Below are positions 30,298 to 41,100 of a DNA stretch of 64,000 bases, in pieces (position 1 is the stretch's first letter; each line of letters starts with the position of its first letter). Under the pieces are notes generated by a model. It saw nothing but the letters and a program-made list of their open reading frames with translations, did not search any database and was not told where the DNA came from. The DNA comes from Sorex araneus (Eukaryota > Chordata > Mammalia > Eulipotyphla > Soricidae), in the NCBI RefSeq assembly GCF_027595985.1, contig NC_073304.1, positions 222,074,223 through 222,138,222 of the forward strand, written 5' to 3'. A program made the position numbers and the translations under genes.

Positions 30298-31215
30298 TTT
30301 GGTTTTTTTTTCTTTTTGGGTCACACCCAGCAATGCACAGGGGTTACTCCTGGCTCTGCACTCAGGAATTACTCCTGGCGGTGCTCAGGGACTATAAGGG
30401 ATGCTGGGAATTGAACCTGGGTCGGCCGTGTGCAAGGCAAACCCCCTACCCACTGTACTTATCGCTCCAGCCCCTTGTTTGGATTTTTAAAGGTTTTTTT
30501 GTTTTTTATTTTTTGGCCTACACCAGGTAGTACTCAGAGCTTACTCCTGGCTCTGTGCTCAGGGATCACTCCTGGCAGGCCTCAGGAGACCATAAGGGAT
30601 GCCAGGGACCAAACCCAGGTTAGCTTTGTGCAAAGCAATCCTCTTATCTGCTGTTCTATTATCACTAGCCCTGAAAAATATTTTTATTACATTTTGGAGG
30701 CTAGATGTTTGCCTTGCATGCAGCCAACCCCAGTTCAATCCATAGCATCCCATATGGTCCCCTAAGGGCCACCAAGAATAATTCCTGAGCACAGAGCCAG
30801 AAATAACTCCTATGCATCACCATGTGTGGCTCAAAAACAAGCAAAAAGATAATATATATTTTTAAATTTTTGTTTGTTTTCAGCCCTAGCAGTGCTCAGG
30901 GCTGAGTCCTAGCTTTACTAGGCTCAGGGATGACTCCTGCTGGGGCTTGGGGGACCAGATGGGGTGCTGGGGCTTGAACCCAGGTTAGCCACATTCAAGA
31001 GAATTACTCTAGGGGGCTGGAGCAATAGTACAGAAAGTAGAGCGTTTGCCTTGCATGCAATTGACCCAGGTTTGATTCCCAGCATCCAACATGGTCCCCC
31101 GAGCCTGCCAGGAATAATTCCTAAGTGCAGAGCCAGGAGTAACCCTTGAGATCATTGGGTGTGACCCAAAATGCCAAAAGGAAAACTCTACCCACTGTAC
31201 TCTCTCTCCAGTCTC
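30298..31215. repeat. Sor SINE cluster with one nested insertion
   Basis: Reverse 30298-30475, reverse 30495-30670, + partial 30695-30840, reverse 30875-31010 resuming at 31180-31215 around a + copy 31015-31175. Confidence 0.82.
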
Positions 31216-31364
31216 CCTCAAAGATATTTAAATAAAAATAAATATATTTAGATGGTATAAAAATCTAATTATAAACAATTTCATAAATCATGACGCTTTA
31301 ATAAAATTTTTAAAATTTTAATGGAATTTCCCTCTCAAACTAGAAGTGTTTAATATCTTTTTTG

Positions 31365-31985
31365 CTTGTTTGACTTGGTGACTCTGCTAGGTAGTCACTC
31401 CTTTTAGAGGTACTTGAGGGACCATATGGTGCCAGAGATTAAGTCTGGGCCTCAAATCCAGGTCTCCTACAAAGCATGTGCTCAATTTGTTGAGCTCTTT
31501 GTGCAACCTGACATGTTTAGTATTTTGAGTTGGTTACATGGGAGATATGTGTATAGGTACATGTATCAATATGCTAAATTTGTTATGTATGTTATATTTA
31601 AATATGTATGTGTATACATTTTAAAATATTTATACATATTTTAAAAGTTCACCAAGCTGTGTACTTAAGATGTGTGCACTTTACAATCTGTATGTTTATA
31701 TCTTAATTGAAAGATAGGATGGCGGGTCAGGTGATTACCTTGCTGATCCCTGAGAGCAGAGCCAAGAATCAGCCATGAGCACGGCTGGATGTAACCCCCA
31801 AACCAAATAAGTAAATAAAATAGAAAAGAGAGCTGGAGAGATAGCACAGGGGGTAGGGTGCCTGCCTTGCACAGGGTTCAATTCCGAGCACCTAGGTGTT
31901 CTTCCTGAGTCCCTCTAGTAGTGACCTCTGAGTACAGAAACAGGAGTCATCCCTGAGCACCACAAGCTGTGGCCCCAAAATAAAA
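31365..31985. repeat. Diverged Sor SINEs and an AT-rich block
   Basis: Reverse 31365-31510, AT-rich 31511-31700, + partial 31705-31820, + 31830-31985. Confidence 0.7.
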
Positions 31986-32539
31986 ATAAAAATAAAATAA
32001 CAAAATATCCATAAGGCACAGTGACTAAAAAAAAAGTCACATCTTAAGAAATCTGAAAAACAGAAGTGGAGGATGGTTCACTGGACTGGGGCGCATGCTT
32101 TGCTTTAACATACAGGAGGACTTTTTTCTATCCCTGGTACCACATAGCCCCCCAGCACCCCTGGGGATGGACTAAAACCAATTAAGAGAAAAAAAAACAG
32201 AATATTTTCAAAACACATAAACTGAAAATAGTATGTCCATTGGTACACCAGTTAAAATGAGTCCGCATTAACCAGGAAGAATAGCACATATTGGTTAATA
32301 CATCCCAGGTACCTAGGTGACTTATAACCACAGCTGCTGGGGCACTGCCAACCCGGGCAAAGGCAGGGGCCAACAGGAGAGGGTGCACGTCAGTCCAGGC
32401 TGGGGGATCAGAAGGCTGAGGTCCTGCACCAGACGCCCAGGGCAGCAGACTGGACTAGAGAGGCGACAGAGAGAAAGGACAAGGGCAAACTCACTCCCTC
32501 ACGAGCTGGCCCATGGCCCGCGTCCTAGACGTGACCTCA

Positions 32540-32760
32540 CCAGAGACACAATAGATGTAAAACAAAGCTAATTGGTTTCCAAGTAGGAAAAGCGCCAGCC
32601 CTGACTTTTGCTGCCCAAGGAATAAAAAATCAATAGCAATCATTCTTAGGATTGATGTTCGTCTTGTTTTATTCCAGAGCACTTTACCGAAAGGCCCCAT
32701 GGCCTGGGCCAACAAGCTCAGGGCCGAGGGCCAGGACAGCTGAACTCCAGGTCTGCGTGT
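32540..32760. other. Repeat-free intergenic block upstream of UBTF
   Basis: Unique sequence (AAGCTAATTGGTTTCCAAGT, GCAATCATTCTTAGGATTGA) between degraded repeats, about 0.6 kb before the CpG island. A possible conserved element only by its repeat-free character. Confidence 0.3.
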
Positions 32761-32904
32761 GGAAGGCCTGGAGTTCTCCCGAGGTCTAAGTTTCTCCCCC
32801 GGTCATTGTGGTGACATGTGTAACAGGCACCACGTGCAGGACCCTCCAAGCCCTACTGAGGAAAGCAGCAAACTAGGATGGCTATTGGAACAGAGAAGGG
32901 AAAC

Positions 32905-33160
32905 TGAGCAAGTGGGGGCCAGAGAGCTGGGACAGGGCTTAAGGCACTTGCCTTGCATGGCCCAGGTTCCATCCCTGGCACAGCGCGTGGAACCCCCAGC
33001 ACCGCAGTGATCTCTGAGGACAAGGGCCAGGAGTGATACCATGGGTGCAGCCTAACCCAAAAGACTTCATCCAGCTCACCCATAATTGAGCTGGGATGTG
33101 GCCCAGGGCCGGAGCACTTACCTTACACTCAAGGTTCCATACCAGTACCGGAAAAACACA
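32905..33160 (+). repeat. Old Sor SINE and fragment
   Basis: Strongly diverged 32905-33065 plus a partial copy 33100-33160, the last SINEs before the UBTF CpG island. Confidence 0.6.
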
Positions 33161-34749
33161 AGCAACCAGACCCCAAACCTCACCCACAGCCCAGGCGGGG
33201 AAGGAAGCCGAGAGGCTGGCAAACTGGGACTTCTCACCACAAACTCGCCTTCCCTGGTCAAACCCAGAACGTCACTGCCATCGTGTGTGACCCCTCAATG
33301 CCAGGAGACTCCCATGGCAGGGCTGACGTTGGGGGAGGGGTGTAAATCTCTCTGATAAAACTAATACCCCAAAGCGAGTTCCGTCGAAGGTGGGGATCCC
33401 GGAGGCGTCAGGGACCCCTCGCCGAAACACCCGGCGGCAAGCAGCTGGGCGCTGGGCTTTCCTCCCTCGGGGTGAAACGTGGCAGATGTGGGCTGGGAAG
33501 TCCTGGGAAAGGAATCTCATTTCTCCCCGGAGACAGGAGGAATTACAGCCGTCGCGAGGACAGCTGCGTGCCAGAGGGGAGTCCGAGGGGGCTGCGCGAG
33601 CTGGCGGGGATGCGGGAGCCGCCGCGCCGCCCGCCCGCCCGCTGCCCGCCCGGCGCCTCGGGGTCCTCGGCTCGCGGGCCGCAGGGAGGCCGGGTGGAGG
33701 CCGGGTGGAGGCCGCCGCCGCCGCCGCCGCCAGGACGCGGGGGGCCTCGCAGAGGCTCCCCCGCGGCGGCACCCGGGCTCCCCTCGCGGCTCCCCGCCGC
33801 CGACTGCGGGTGGGGGCGCAGCGCCCGGGGCCTGCGTTCCCAGGGCTGGGCGAGCCTTTTTGACAAGCTGATCGCGTGGCGGGGATTGGCTGGTCCGGGC
33901 GTGACGCCGGTAACAACAAAGGTGGAGTTGGAAGAAATTAGATTAAAGGAGAGCGTGCGGAGGAGGGGGGGAGGGGGGAATTAAAGGGGGAGCTGGCAGG
34001 GGACAGGAGGCAGACACCGAGGGGGAGATGCGCCAGGCGCCCGCTCCGGGATCCGACTTCGCCCCCCAGAGCCCCTGGGCGCAAACTCACCCGGATTTTG
34101 CCCTTCACCCTCACCCTGGCCCTGTCACTGAAGCCGGTGGGGTGGGGGGTGGGAGGGCAGGCGGCTGCTCCCCGCGGAGCGCCCCCCGCCCCCGCGCCCA
34201 CCCTGACCCCCCTCGCTACGACCCAGAGGGAGAACTTTGGGGGCTCGGACGCCTCGGATCCTAACGCCGCTGGAGGTGAGGGACGCCGGGAAGCAGAGAG
34301 CCGCCCCGAACCCCGGAAGGCTGTCGCAGACACGGAGCTCCGACGACGCGGGCTGCTCTCCGGGTTTTCCAATGTGTTGCAAATCTAAGAACTTCTTTCT
34401 TGTCTTTATTATTATTATTTATTTTGAACAGCCCCCTCTCCGCCACCACCACCGCCCCTTCCTTAGCTTCTGGGTTGCAAAAGCAAAGAGCAATAAAAAA
34501 AAAAAAAACCCGCGCACACAGACACACACCACTGGCGACAGGGGAGAGAGTTGAAAAGACGCAGGAGAGAGGCAGGAGGCGGCGGGGAGGGAGCCATGGG
34601 AGCGGGCAGCGGGCAGGTTTCCGCGCAAATCCCCCTCCGGCCCCGCGGCGCCTCGCCGGCCCCGGCAGGGGAGCGCCGAGCCGGGCGAGCAGATGGAGGA
34701 GCGGAGCCCGCTCTAGGCAGCGGGCTTGGCCGAGGAATGGAGGAGCCGC

Positions 34750-34941
34750 CGAGCCACCGGCTGATTGGAAGAGAAACGCAGAGCGATGGAGGCGGGGGTA
34801 GGAGGACGGTTTCTCTGCGGGGACTGGCGGCGGCGGCGTCTGCGCCCGGGTCGGGCGCCGCAGAGCTTGGCTGGCTTTCAACCCGCGCTCGCCGGCTCCA
34901 GCCCCGCGCCCCCACCCCCAGCCCTCCCAGCGGCTCCGCAG
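34750..34941 (+). other. Alternative UBTF 5' exon candidate (donor at 34942)
   Basis: Ends in GCAG/GTGAGTGCGAG, a near-perfect donor, about 175 bases after an inverted CCAAT box. Could be an upstream first exon; no transcript evidence is available here. Confidence 0.3.
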
Positions 34942-35289
34942 GTGAGTGCGAGCTGGGGGCAGAAAAAGACCCGAAAGTCTCAACACGTCCGCCCAGCCCC
35001 AAAAAAAAAAAAAAAAGAAAGAAAGAAAAAATAGAAAAGAAAGAATCAAAAAAAAAAAGCGGTTTTCTTTTCTTTTCCTTTTTCCAATTTCCACGCAGCC
35101 TCCAGCGCGGTGGGAGGGAAGGGGTGAGGCTGAGCCGCCCGAGGAGGCGGAGGGGCCAGGCGAGGCCGGGGTGGCCCGGGAGGCGGCGGCGCCGAGGCGG
35201 CTCTGACGGGCGAGCGCTCGGAGCGGCGCTGCGCTGCGCCGAGGCGGGCGGGCGGGCGGGCGGAGCGGGGCGGGCGGAGCGCGGCGCGT

Positions 35290-35434
35290 GGGGCTCGCCA
35301 TTAGCCGTCGCTCCGCTTCGCCATCTCGGGCTTTGTCTGGCGACTCGCTGGCCCGGAGTCGGCTGCGGCGGAGCTGCGGTTCGGCTCTTCGGCCCGCCGC
35401 ACCCCTAGCCCCCGCGCCCCCATTCGCACGCTCG
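35290..35434 (+). other. UBTF: Candidate UBTF non-coding exon 1
   Basis: GC-rich sequence ending in the perfect donor CTCG/GTAAGT at 35434/35435, downstream of the CCAAT box at 34764. The 5' end is not determined. Splicing to the acceptor at 37971-37974 would place the UBTF ATG in the next exon. Confidence 0.5.
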
Positions 35435-36569
35435 GTAAGTGAACCCCGGCGCCGGGGATTTCGGGGGAGAGGGGTTGCTGCGCCTGGCAGCGGCGGCGGC
35501 GCCGAGCTCCATGCGTCCGGGCAGGCCTGGGGAGCCATGCCTGGCTCGGCCGAAGCGGCTCCCCGAGCGGCTCCTCCGCCCCAGCCCGCCGCCCTCTCCC
35601 CGTTTCCCGAGTCGTGGAGAGCAAAGGGGGTTCTCTGTAATTTTCCCCCCCTCTTTAGTTTGCAGGGACGGCATTTCATGAGCTTTTCTGGGGGTGTTTT
35701 TCTGTTCTTTTTTTTTTTTTTTTTAAGTTTCGTGTTGTATTGCCGTGCGGCGGGTAAGCGCCCGAGCCTGGCGCCGCGAGCCGCGTGCGTGCGCCCCGAG
35801 CCGGTGGCCACGCTCCGGGGATGAGGGTGGGCGCCGACTGCCCGCTCCGGGAAGCGGGAGACGAGAGCGCGGGTGAGGGCTGGCGCGGAAGCCCCAACCT
35901 CGGCCGGGAAAACTTGGGGGAGAGCTCCGGAGCAGGGGTGCGGGCACCCCCAGGGCCTCCCCCGGCCGCCCAGGGGCCCTCCGGGCACCCTCCCCGCGGC
36001 CGCGCCTCGCGCCCTCCCTCCCGCGCCGGCTAAGCATGCTAGTTCCCCCGCGGGTCTGGCGAGGTCGCTCTCGGCACCCGCCCGCCCGCCCGCCCGCCTC
36101 GGCTCCGAGCCCCGCCGCCATCCGGGCGGCTGCGTGTCTCCCTGCCCCGGCCCCCCCCCTCCCCGGCGGCAGCAGCCGCCGCCGCAGCCGCCGCCACCAC
36201 CAGCACCACCACTACCACCACCGCCACCCCCCTCCCCTCCTTCCTTCCCTCCGCCTCGGCCGCCCGGGTCCCCCCAGCTCCCGCCCCTCCTCCCAGCTGC
36301 CCCCCGCGGAGCCCGCCCGGGCAGGCTGTGGGAGGGAGCGGAGCCGGCGAGGCGGGCGGGCTGGCGCTCACTCCCCGGGGGTCGGTGTGCGCTCTACGGG
36401 GAAGGACGCGCTCGCTGCCCCGCTTCTCCCGCCCCCCCTCCCGCTCCTCCTCCTCCCTTCTCCCTCCTCCTCCCCGCTCCGGCGGCGGAGGCTGCGGCGG
36501 CGGCGGGGGGTGTGCGAGCTGAGGCCGGGGCCGGCGGGCGGGCGGCGGGCGGGCTGCCTGCAGGCGGAG

Positions 36570-36822
36570 GGCGCTGTGCTTTGTGCTTTTCGCCGCGAGG
36601 AGCAGCAGGCAGCAGCCACAGCCGCCGCCGCCACAGCAGCAGCAGCAGCAGCAGCAGCCGCCGCCCCAGCGCCGCCGCCGCCGCCGCCGCGCCCGGAGGA
36701 GGAGCCGCTGCCGCCGCGGGAGGGAGCTGCGGCTGTGCCCGGCCGAGCGGGGGAGGGCGCCGCCGCTCAGAGCCGGGGAGCGAGGCGCCGGAGCGGGGAG
36801 CCCGGAGGCCGCGCTGCGCCGG
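36570..36822 (+). other. Alternative UBTF 5' exon candidate with CAG/CCG tract
   Basis: GC-rich block with an 8-unit CAG run and CCG runs, ending at the potential donor GTAACC (36823). It looks like a 5' UTR exon but could be intron 1. Confidence 0.3.
36632..36690 (+). repeat. CAG/CCG triplet tract
   Basis: CACAG followed by CAG units (eight in a row) then GCCGCC runs, in the UBTF 5' region; a further GCC run lies at 33712-33732. Confidence 0.9.
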
Positions 36823-37974
36823 GTAACCGAGGCGGCGGCGGACGCGCGCCGGGGTCAGGGCCGGGCGGCGGCGGCGGCGACCGGACCGCGGGTGCGGCGG
36901 CCGCTCGGAGGGAAGCCGGGGCGAGCCGCGGGGGGACCCCGGAACCGGGGCGACGGGAGGCCGGGGCACTGGAAGGGCCGCCGAGGGCCGGGGGAGGGGA
37001 AGGCAGGAAGCGAGGCCCGCGCCGAGCCCCGGCGGCGGGCGGACGAGCCCGCGTTTCTCCCGGCCGCCGGAGGGGGCGGCGGGGCCGGTGAGCGCGGCGC
37101 CCCCACCTCCCGGCCGCCGTCCTCCCGCCCTCTGCTTGGCTCGGCTCCCCGGAGGCCGGGGCGGGGGCGCCGGCAGGGCTGGGCCGCAGGCCCGGGGGGA
37201 GGAGGCGGCGGTTCCCGCCGCGGTCGCGCCTCTGCGCCGGGCTCCTCCGTGCGCGTCGGGGTGGTGGCGGCGGCGGCGGCGGCGCCGGCGCCTCCGGCCC
37301 GGGTGGGTAGGTGGCTCGGGGGCGGGGGGCAGGCCGGGCCGCTTCTCTCCGGCTGCTCGCCCCGGCCGGGCGGGGATGGCGGCGGGAGCCCAGGAGGGGG
37401 GCGGCGGGAATCCGGATCCGGTCCCCGGGGGCGGTGCGGCCGCTGCGCTCCGGGGCTGGCGGCGGCTGCGCTGCGTCCGGGTCCCCGCCGGGCTGCGGGC
37501 GGAGGCGGGGGGAACCGGCCGGGGGGGAGGCGGGAGGAGGAGACTGCGGCGCGTGCTCGCGGCCGCGGCCGCGCGCGCCCTTTACCCGCCCTTCCTCCTC
37601 CCCCGCCCTCCCGCCTGGGGCCTCCCCGGGGCGGGCGCACGGAGGAGGAGACTTTTTCCCTTTCGGGCCGGGGTGGGGGGAGGAGGGCCGAGGGCGGGCG
37701 CTCGCTGCACGCGGGAGCCGGGCGCAGTCTCTCGCGTGGGCAGGGGAGGGCGCACGCCGCCGAGCCGGGGTGCGAGGCTGCGGGCGGGGCGGGGTGGGGG
37801 GGGCGTGCGCGCCCGCCCCCGCCGACCCCGGCAGCCTCCTGCGGGCCCACGGGCAGGGGCTCTGCGGTGCGGGGCTCGGCCCCCCCCCACCACCGCCCGT
37901 CCCGGAGTGGGGAGGAAGAAAGCCCCTCACCTCTCAGCCCTCCTGAGCGGGGACCGGTGTCTCTTCCTCCAAAG

Positions 37975-38045
37975 GGTGAGGCGGCTCAGACCCCGGGGTG
38001 CCCGGCCAGCGCGACCGACCGAGGAGGTGGCTGGACGGCCGAAGA
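37975..38045 (+). other. UBTF: UBTF 5' UTR part of the start-codon exon
   Basis: Likely acceptor CTTCCTCCAAAG at 37963-37974; no ATG occurs between it and the UBTF start at 38046. Confidence 0.6.
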
Positions 38046-38103
38046 ATGAACGGAGAAGCCGACTGCCCCACAGACCTGGAAATGGCCGCCCCCAAAGGCC
38101 AAG
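38046..38103 (+). CDS. UBTF: UBTF first coding exon (exon 2)
   Basis: ATG at 38046 in the context AGAATGA; encodes [19 protein letters not shown] and one base of Asp. Donor GTAGGA at 38104. Confidence 0.95.
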
Positions 38104-41100
38104 GTAGGAGCCCCCCCTGCCCCAGCCCTCTTCGGCTCAGTTCCCCTTTCCCCACCCCCGGGCTGCCTGGCGGACCCCACGCCCCGTCTCCAGGCTCTCT
38201 CCAGCCGGTGTGGGAATGGGGGAGGTGGGCCGAGCATTTATGAGTCAAGCAGTCTGCACGCTGGGGGGTTTGGCTCAGCCCAAGTGATTTGGCCTGTAGC
38301 CTGTTAATTGCACGTTTCCCCCTCCTGCTGGGGTGGGGGTGCAGCCCCCTCCTCCCGGCCTGGATGGAGCACGGGGTTGGAGGGGTTGGACAGTCTGGCA
38401 GGGAGGGGTTGTGTCCAGGAAGAGAAAAGGCTCTGGGGTTCGAGGCGTGCAGCTGGCGGGATGGGGAGGCGGCTGAGCACCTGCAGTCACCTGCAGTACC
38501 TGTGTACCCCAACCGCAACCCACCCAGGACCCCCACTGCCCACCCTCCGGGTCGAACACCCTATAACCCCACTTCTCCGTGGCTGCAGGGAGCTACTTTC
38601 TATCCCCCCCCCCCCAACACACACACACACTTTGGGTCTGTGAGGACTTGGACTAAAAGACAACTCAGAACTTGGGGTTTCTTCCTGAGGGGCACTTGGA
38701 GAGCTGCTGCTGCCTGAACTCCCCCTTGCAGTTGCCCCCCGGTTCTTCCTTTTCCATGCATTTCCATGCCCTAAATTCCGCTTTCATCTTCATGGGTTTT
38801 TTGGGGGGTGGGCGGGGGTGCCGGGAAGCCCGTGTGCTCACTGAGCTCCACCCAAGACCCCTCGTGGGTCTCCCCTGAGTCTTCGAAACCCCGTTCCCCG
38901 TTCCTGCCTCCAAGCCCAGGCCCACAACATCTGGACGGTGGCACATTTAAATGAGTGGCCTCCCTGTTTTTCTCCCGACCATCTAGCCGCTCTGCCGCAG
39001 GACCCCCAGGTCACGGGGTTTCCCTTTCTCCCCCTTCCCTGCAGTAGTGACTCGTGGCTGCTGGCGTGTAGCAGAGACGGTGGGTTTGAAACCAGCCAGT
39101 CTCAGTTCCTGTCTGGCTTTCTAGGCTCAGCCCTGAGGGACTCGGGGCCCCCCGTGCTAATCCCTGCGGCCACGTGTGCCTGTGGGCCAGGCCCCCATCG
39201 GTCTGCGCCTCCAGATGGAGGTGACAGAGGCTTCCCCGGGAGAAAGGGCAGAGCTGTTAGGACCGGGAGCCTGTGGGGGGAGAGGGGGAGCCTGGCCTCA
39301 CGGCCTTTTTCCCCTTGCACCAGACCGCTGGTCCCAGGAAGATATGCTGACTTTATTGGAATGCATGAAGAACAACCTCCCATCCAACGACAGCTCCAAG
39401 TTCAAAACTACCGAATCACACATGGACTGGGAAAAAGTAGCATTTAAAGACTTTTCCGGAGACATGTGCAAACTGAAATGGGTGGAGATCTCCAACGAGG
39501 TAACCAAGCCCCACCCCGGAGACACTTGCCTCCACCCGGCCTCAGCCTTCTACGGGGGGGTCCCCTGAAACAGAAGTCTGTAAACGAGAAGGAAAGAGCC
39601 CAGGCGAGGCGCTCACTGGTGCATCTTGGGGGGGTGGCACGGTTGCCAGCCCCGGCCTAGAGTTCTCAGTCCTGCCACTTTCTAGCTGTGTGGCCTTGAA
39701 TACTTACCGTCTTGGAGCTTCCTTCGCCTGAGCTGTTCTGGGGATTGAATGAGGTGCTGGCATGGACAACCACATCGAGGTCAGGTGGTCACCTTGTTGC
39801 TGTCCTTCGGTGGGCCCGGCCCACCTGGGCCTCTGGAACAGGCAGGGGCTGGTGCCTGGGTGTCTGCCTGGGTCTCGGGCTGCCCAAACTCGTAGCCGTT
39901 GGCCTCTGCCCTCCTCGGATAAATTCAGCCTAGTGGAACGTAGAGGAGACCCGTCAGAAAAGGGGGGGTACTGTGTGAAGTGTCCCCTCTACTGAGCCCC
40001 TCTTCTCTCCCCTTTCTTGTAGGTGAGGAAGTTCCGTACGTTGACAGAATTGATCCTTGACGCTCAGGAACACGTCAAAAACCCTTACAAGGGAAAAAAA
40101 CTCAAGGTGAGTTTCCAGGGGGAGCTGGGGGGGCGGGGGTCTGCAAAATGAACGCTGTGTGTCTGACCTTCGTCCTGTTCTTCCTCCTCCACTCAGAAAC
40201 ACCCGGACTTCCCAAAGAAGCCCCTAACCCCTTATTTCCGCTTCTTCATGGAGAAGCGGGCCAAGTACGCCAAACTGCACCCCGAGATGAGCAACCTGGA
40301 CCTGACCAAGATTCTGTCCAAGAAATACAAGGAGCTTCCGGAGAAGAAGAAGGTGGGGGGAGGGCAAAGTTGGGGAAAAAACAAGGGGGGGTGGCTGCCT
40401 AGATTCAGGCACAGGGCAGGTCAGCGGAGCTGAGCAGGGTCGCGGACAGCCATGCCTGGTCCCTGCCCCCCCAACGTCCCCACACTGAGGTCCAGGTCAC
40501 CCATGTCACTCATTCTGCAGCAGGCGCTCGGACACCTTTCATGCCACAATCCAGCGTCCCCACTAGGCCGTCTCACTCTTAGTTCCGTGTGGGAACTCCT
40601 TGGCTTTCGGCATTTCCCGACGGTCCTGTGGGAGATTTGCCGTATCCTCCCAAAGGTCACCCCGGGCGAAGCGGTTGCCATGTTCTGTGGGCCAAGAGCT
40701 GTGGCATAGGACCGTTCCTCCCAAAAAAACGATGCAAGAGCAGGACCTGGGCCCAGTGGTCCAGGCTCCGCGTCAAGTGCTCACACTGCTGATGCACCCA
40801 GCTTTCACCTGGGTTCTCTGCCCTGTGCTCACGCCTTGGCCCTTGTGCAGTCTCAGACCGTGGGACATGGAGCTAGAGGGGACACAGCTGAGCACAGAGG
40901 TCATACAGTCCCTTGAGAGACGGACAGTAAAGTGCTGGAGGGGCCAGCGGATGGGACAGGAGTGAGATGGGGCGGGGGGAGGCAGGCATGCTGGTGGGGA
41001 GGGGGGGATGCGAAGGAAGGAAGGAACGCCCCCCCACCCCACCCCACCCTGGACAGGGGTGGGGGCTCGCTGGCCACCACACTCATGAGTCACCTTCCTG

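Larger units (their letters stand above)
33360..38000. promoter_or_regulatory. UBTF: UBTF CpG island and promoter region
   Basis: Base composition changes sharply at about 33.36 kb from repeat-rich AT/GC mosaic to CpG-dense DNA that continues to about 38 kb with almost no recognisable repeats except poly(A)/poly(T) runs. Inverted CCAAT boxes (ATTGG) lie at 33885-33889 and 34764-34768. Several strong donors (34942, 35435, 36823) suggest alternative first exons. Boundaries are by eye. Confidence 0.75.

Noticed and set aside
34261-35988. 575-residue open frame on the - strand in the UBTF CpG island
   Set aside because: GC-rich DNA has few stop codons; the product is Arg/Pro/Ala low-complexity, overlaps candidate UBTF exons and resembles no known family. 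The same applies to 36583-38049 (+) and 36767-37930 (-).
38605-38617. C-run as a possible assembly gap or error
   Set aside because: It continues into a normal (CA)n and non-repetitive flanks; a homopolymer of uncertain length is the simpler explanation.
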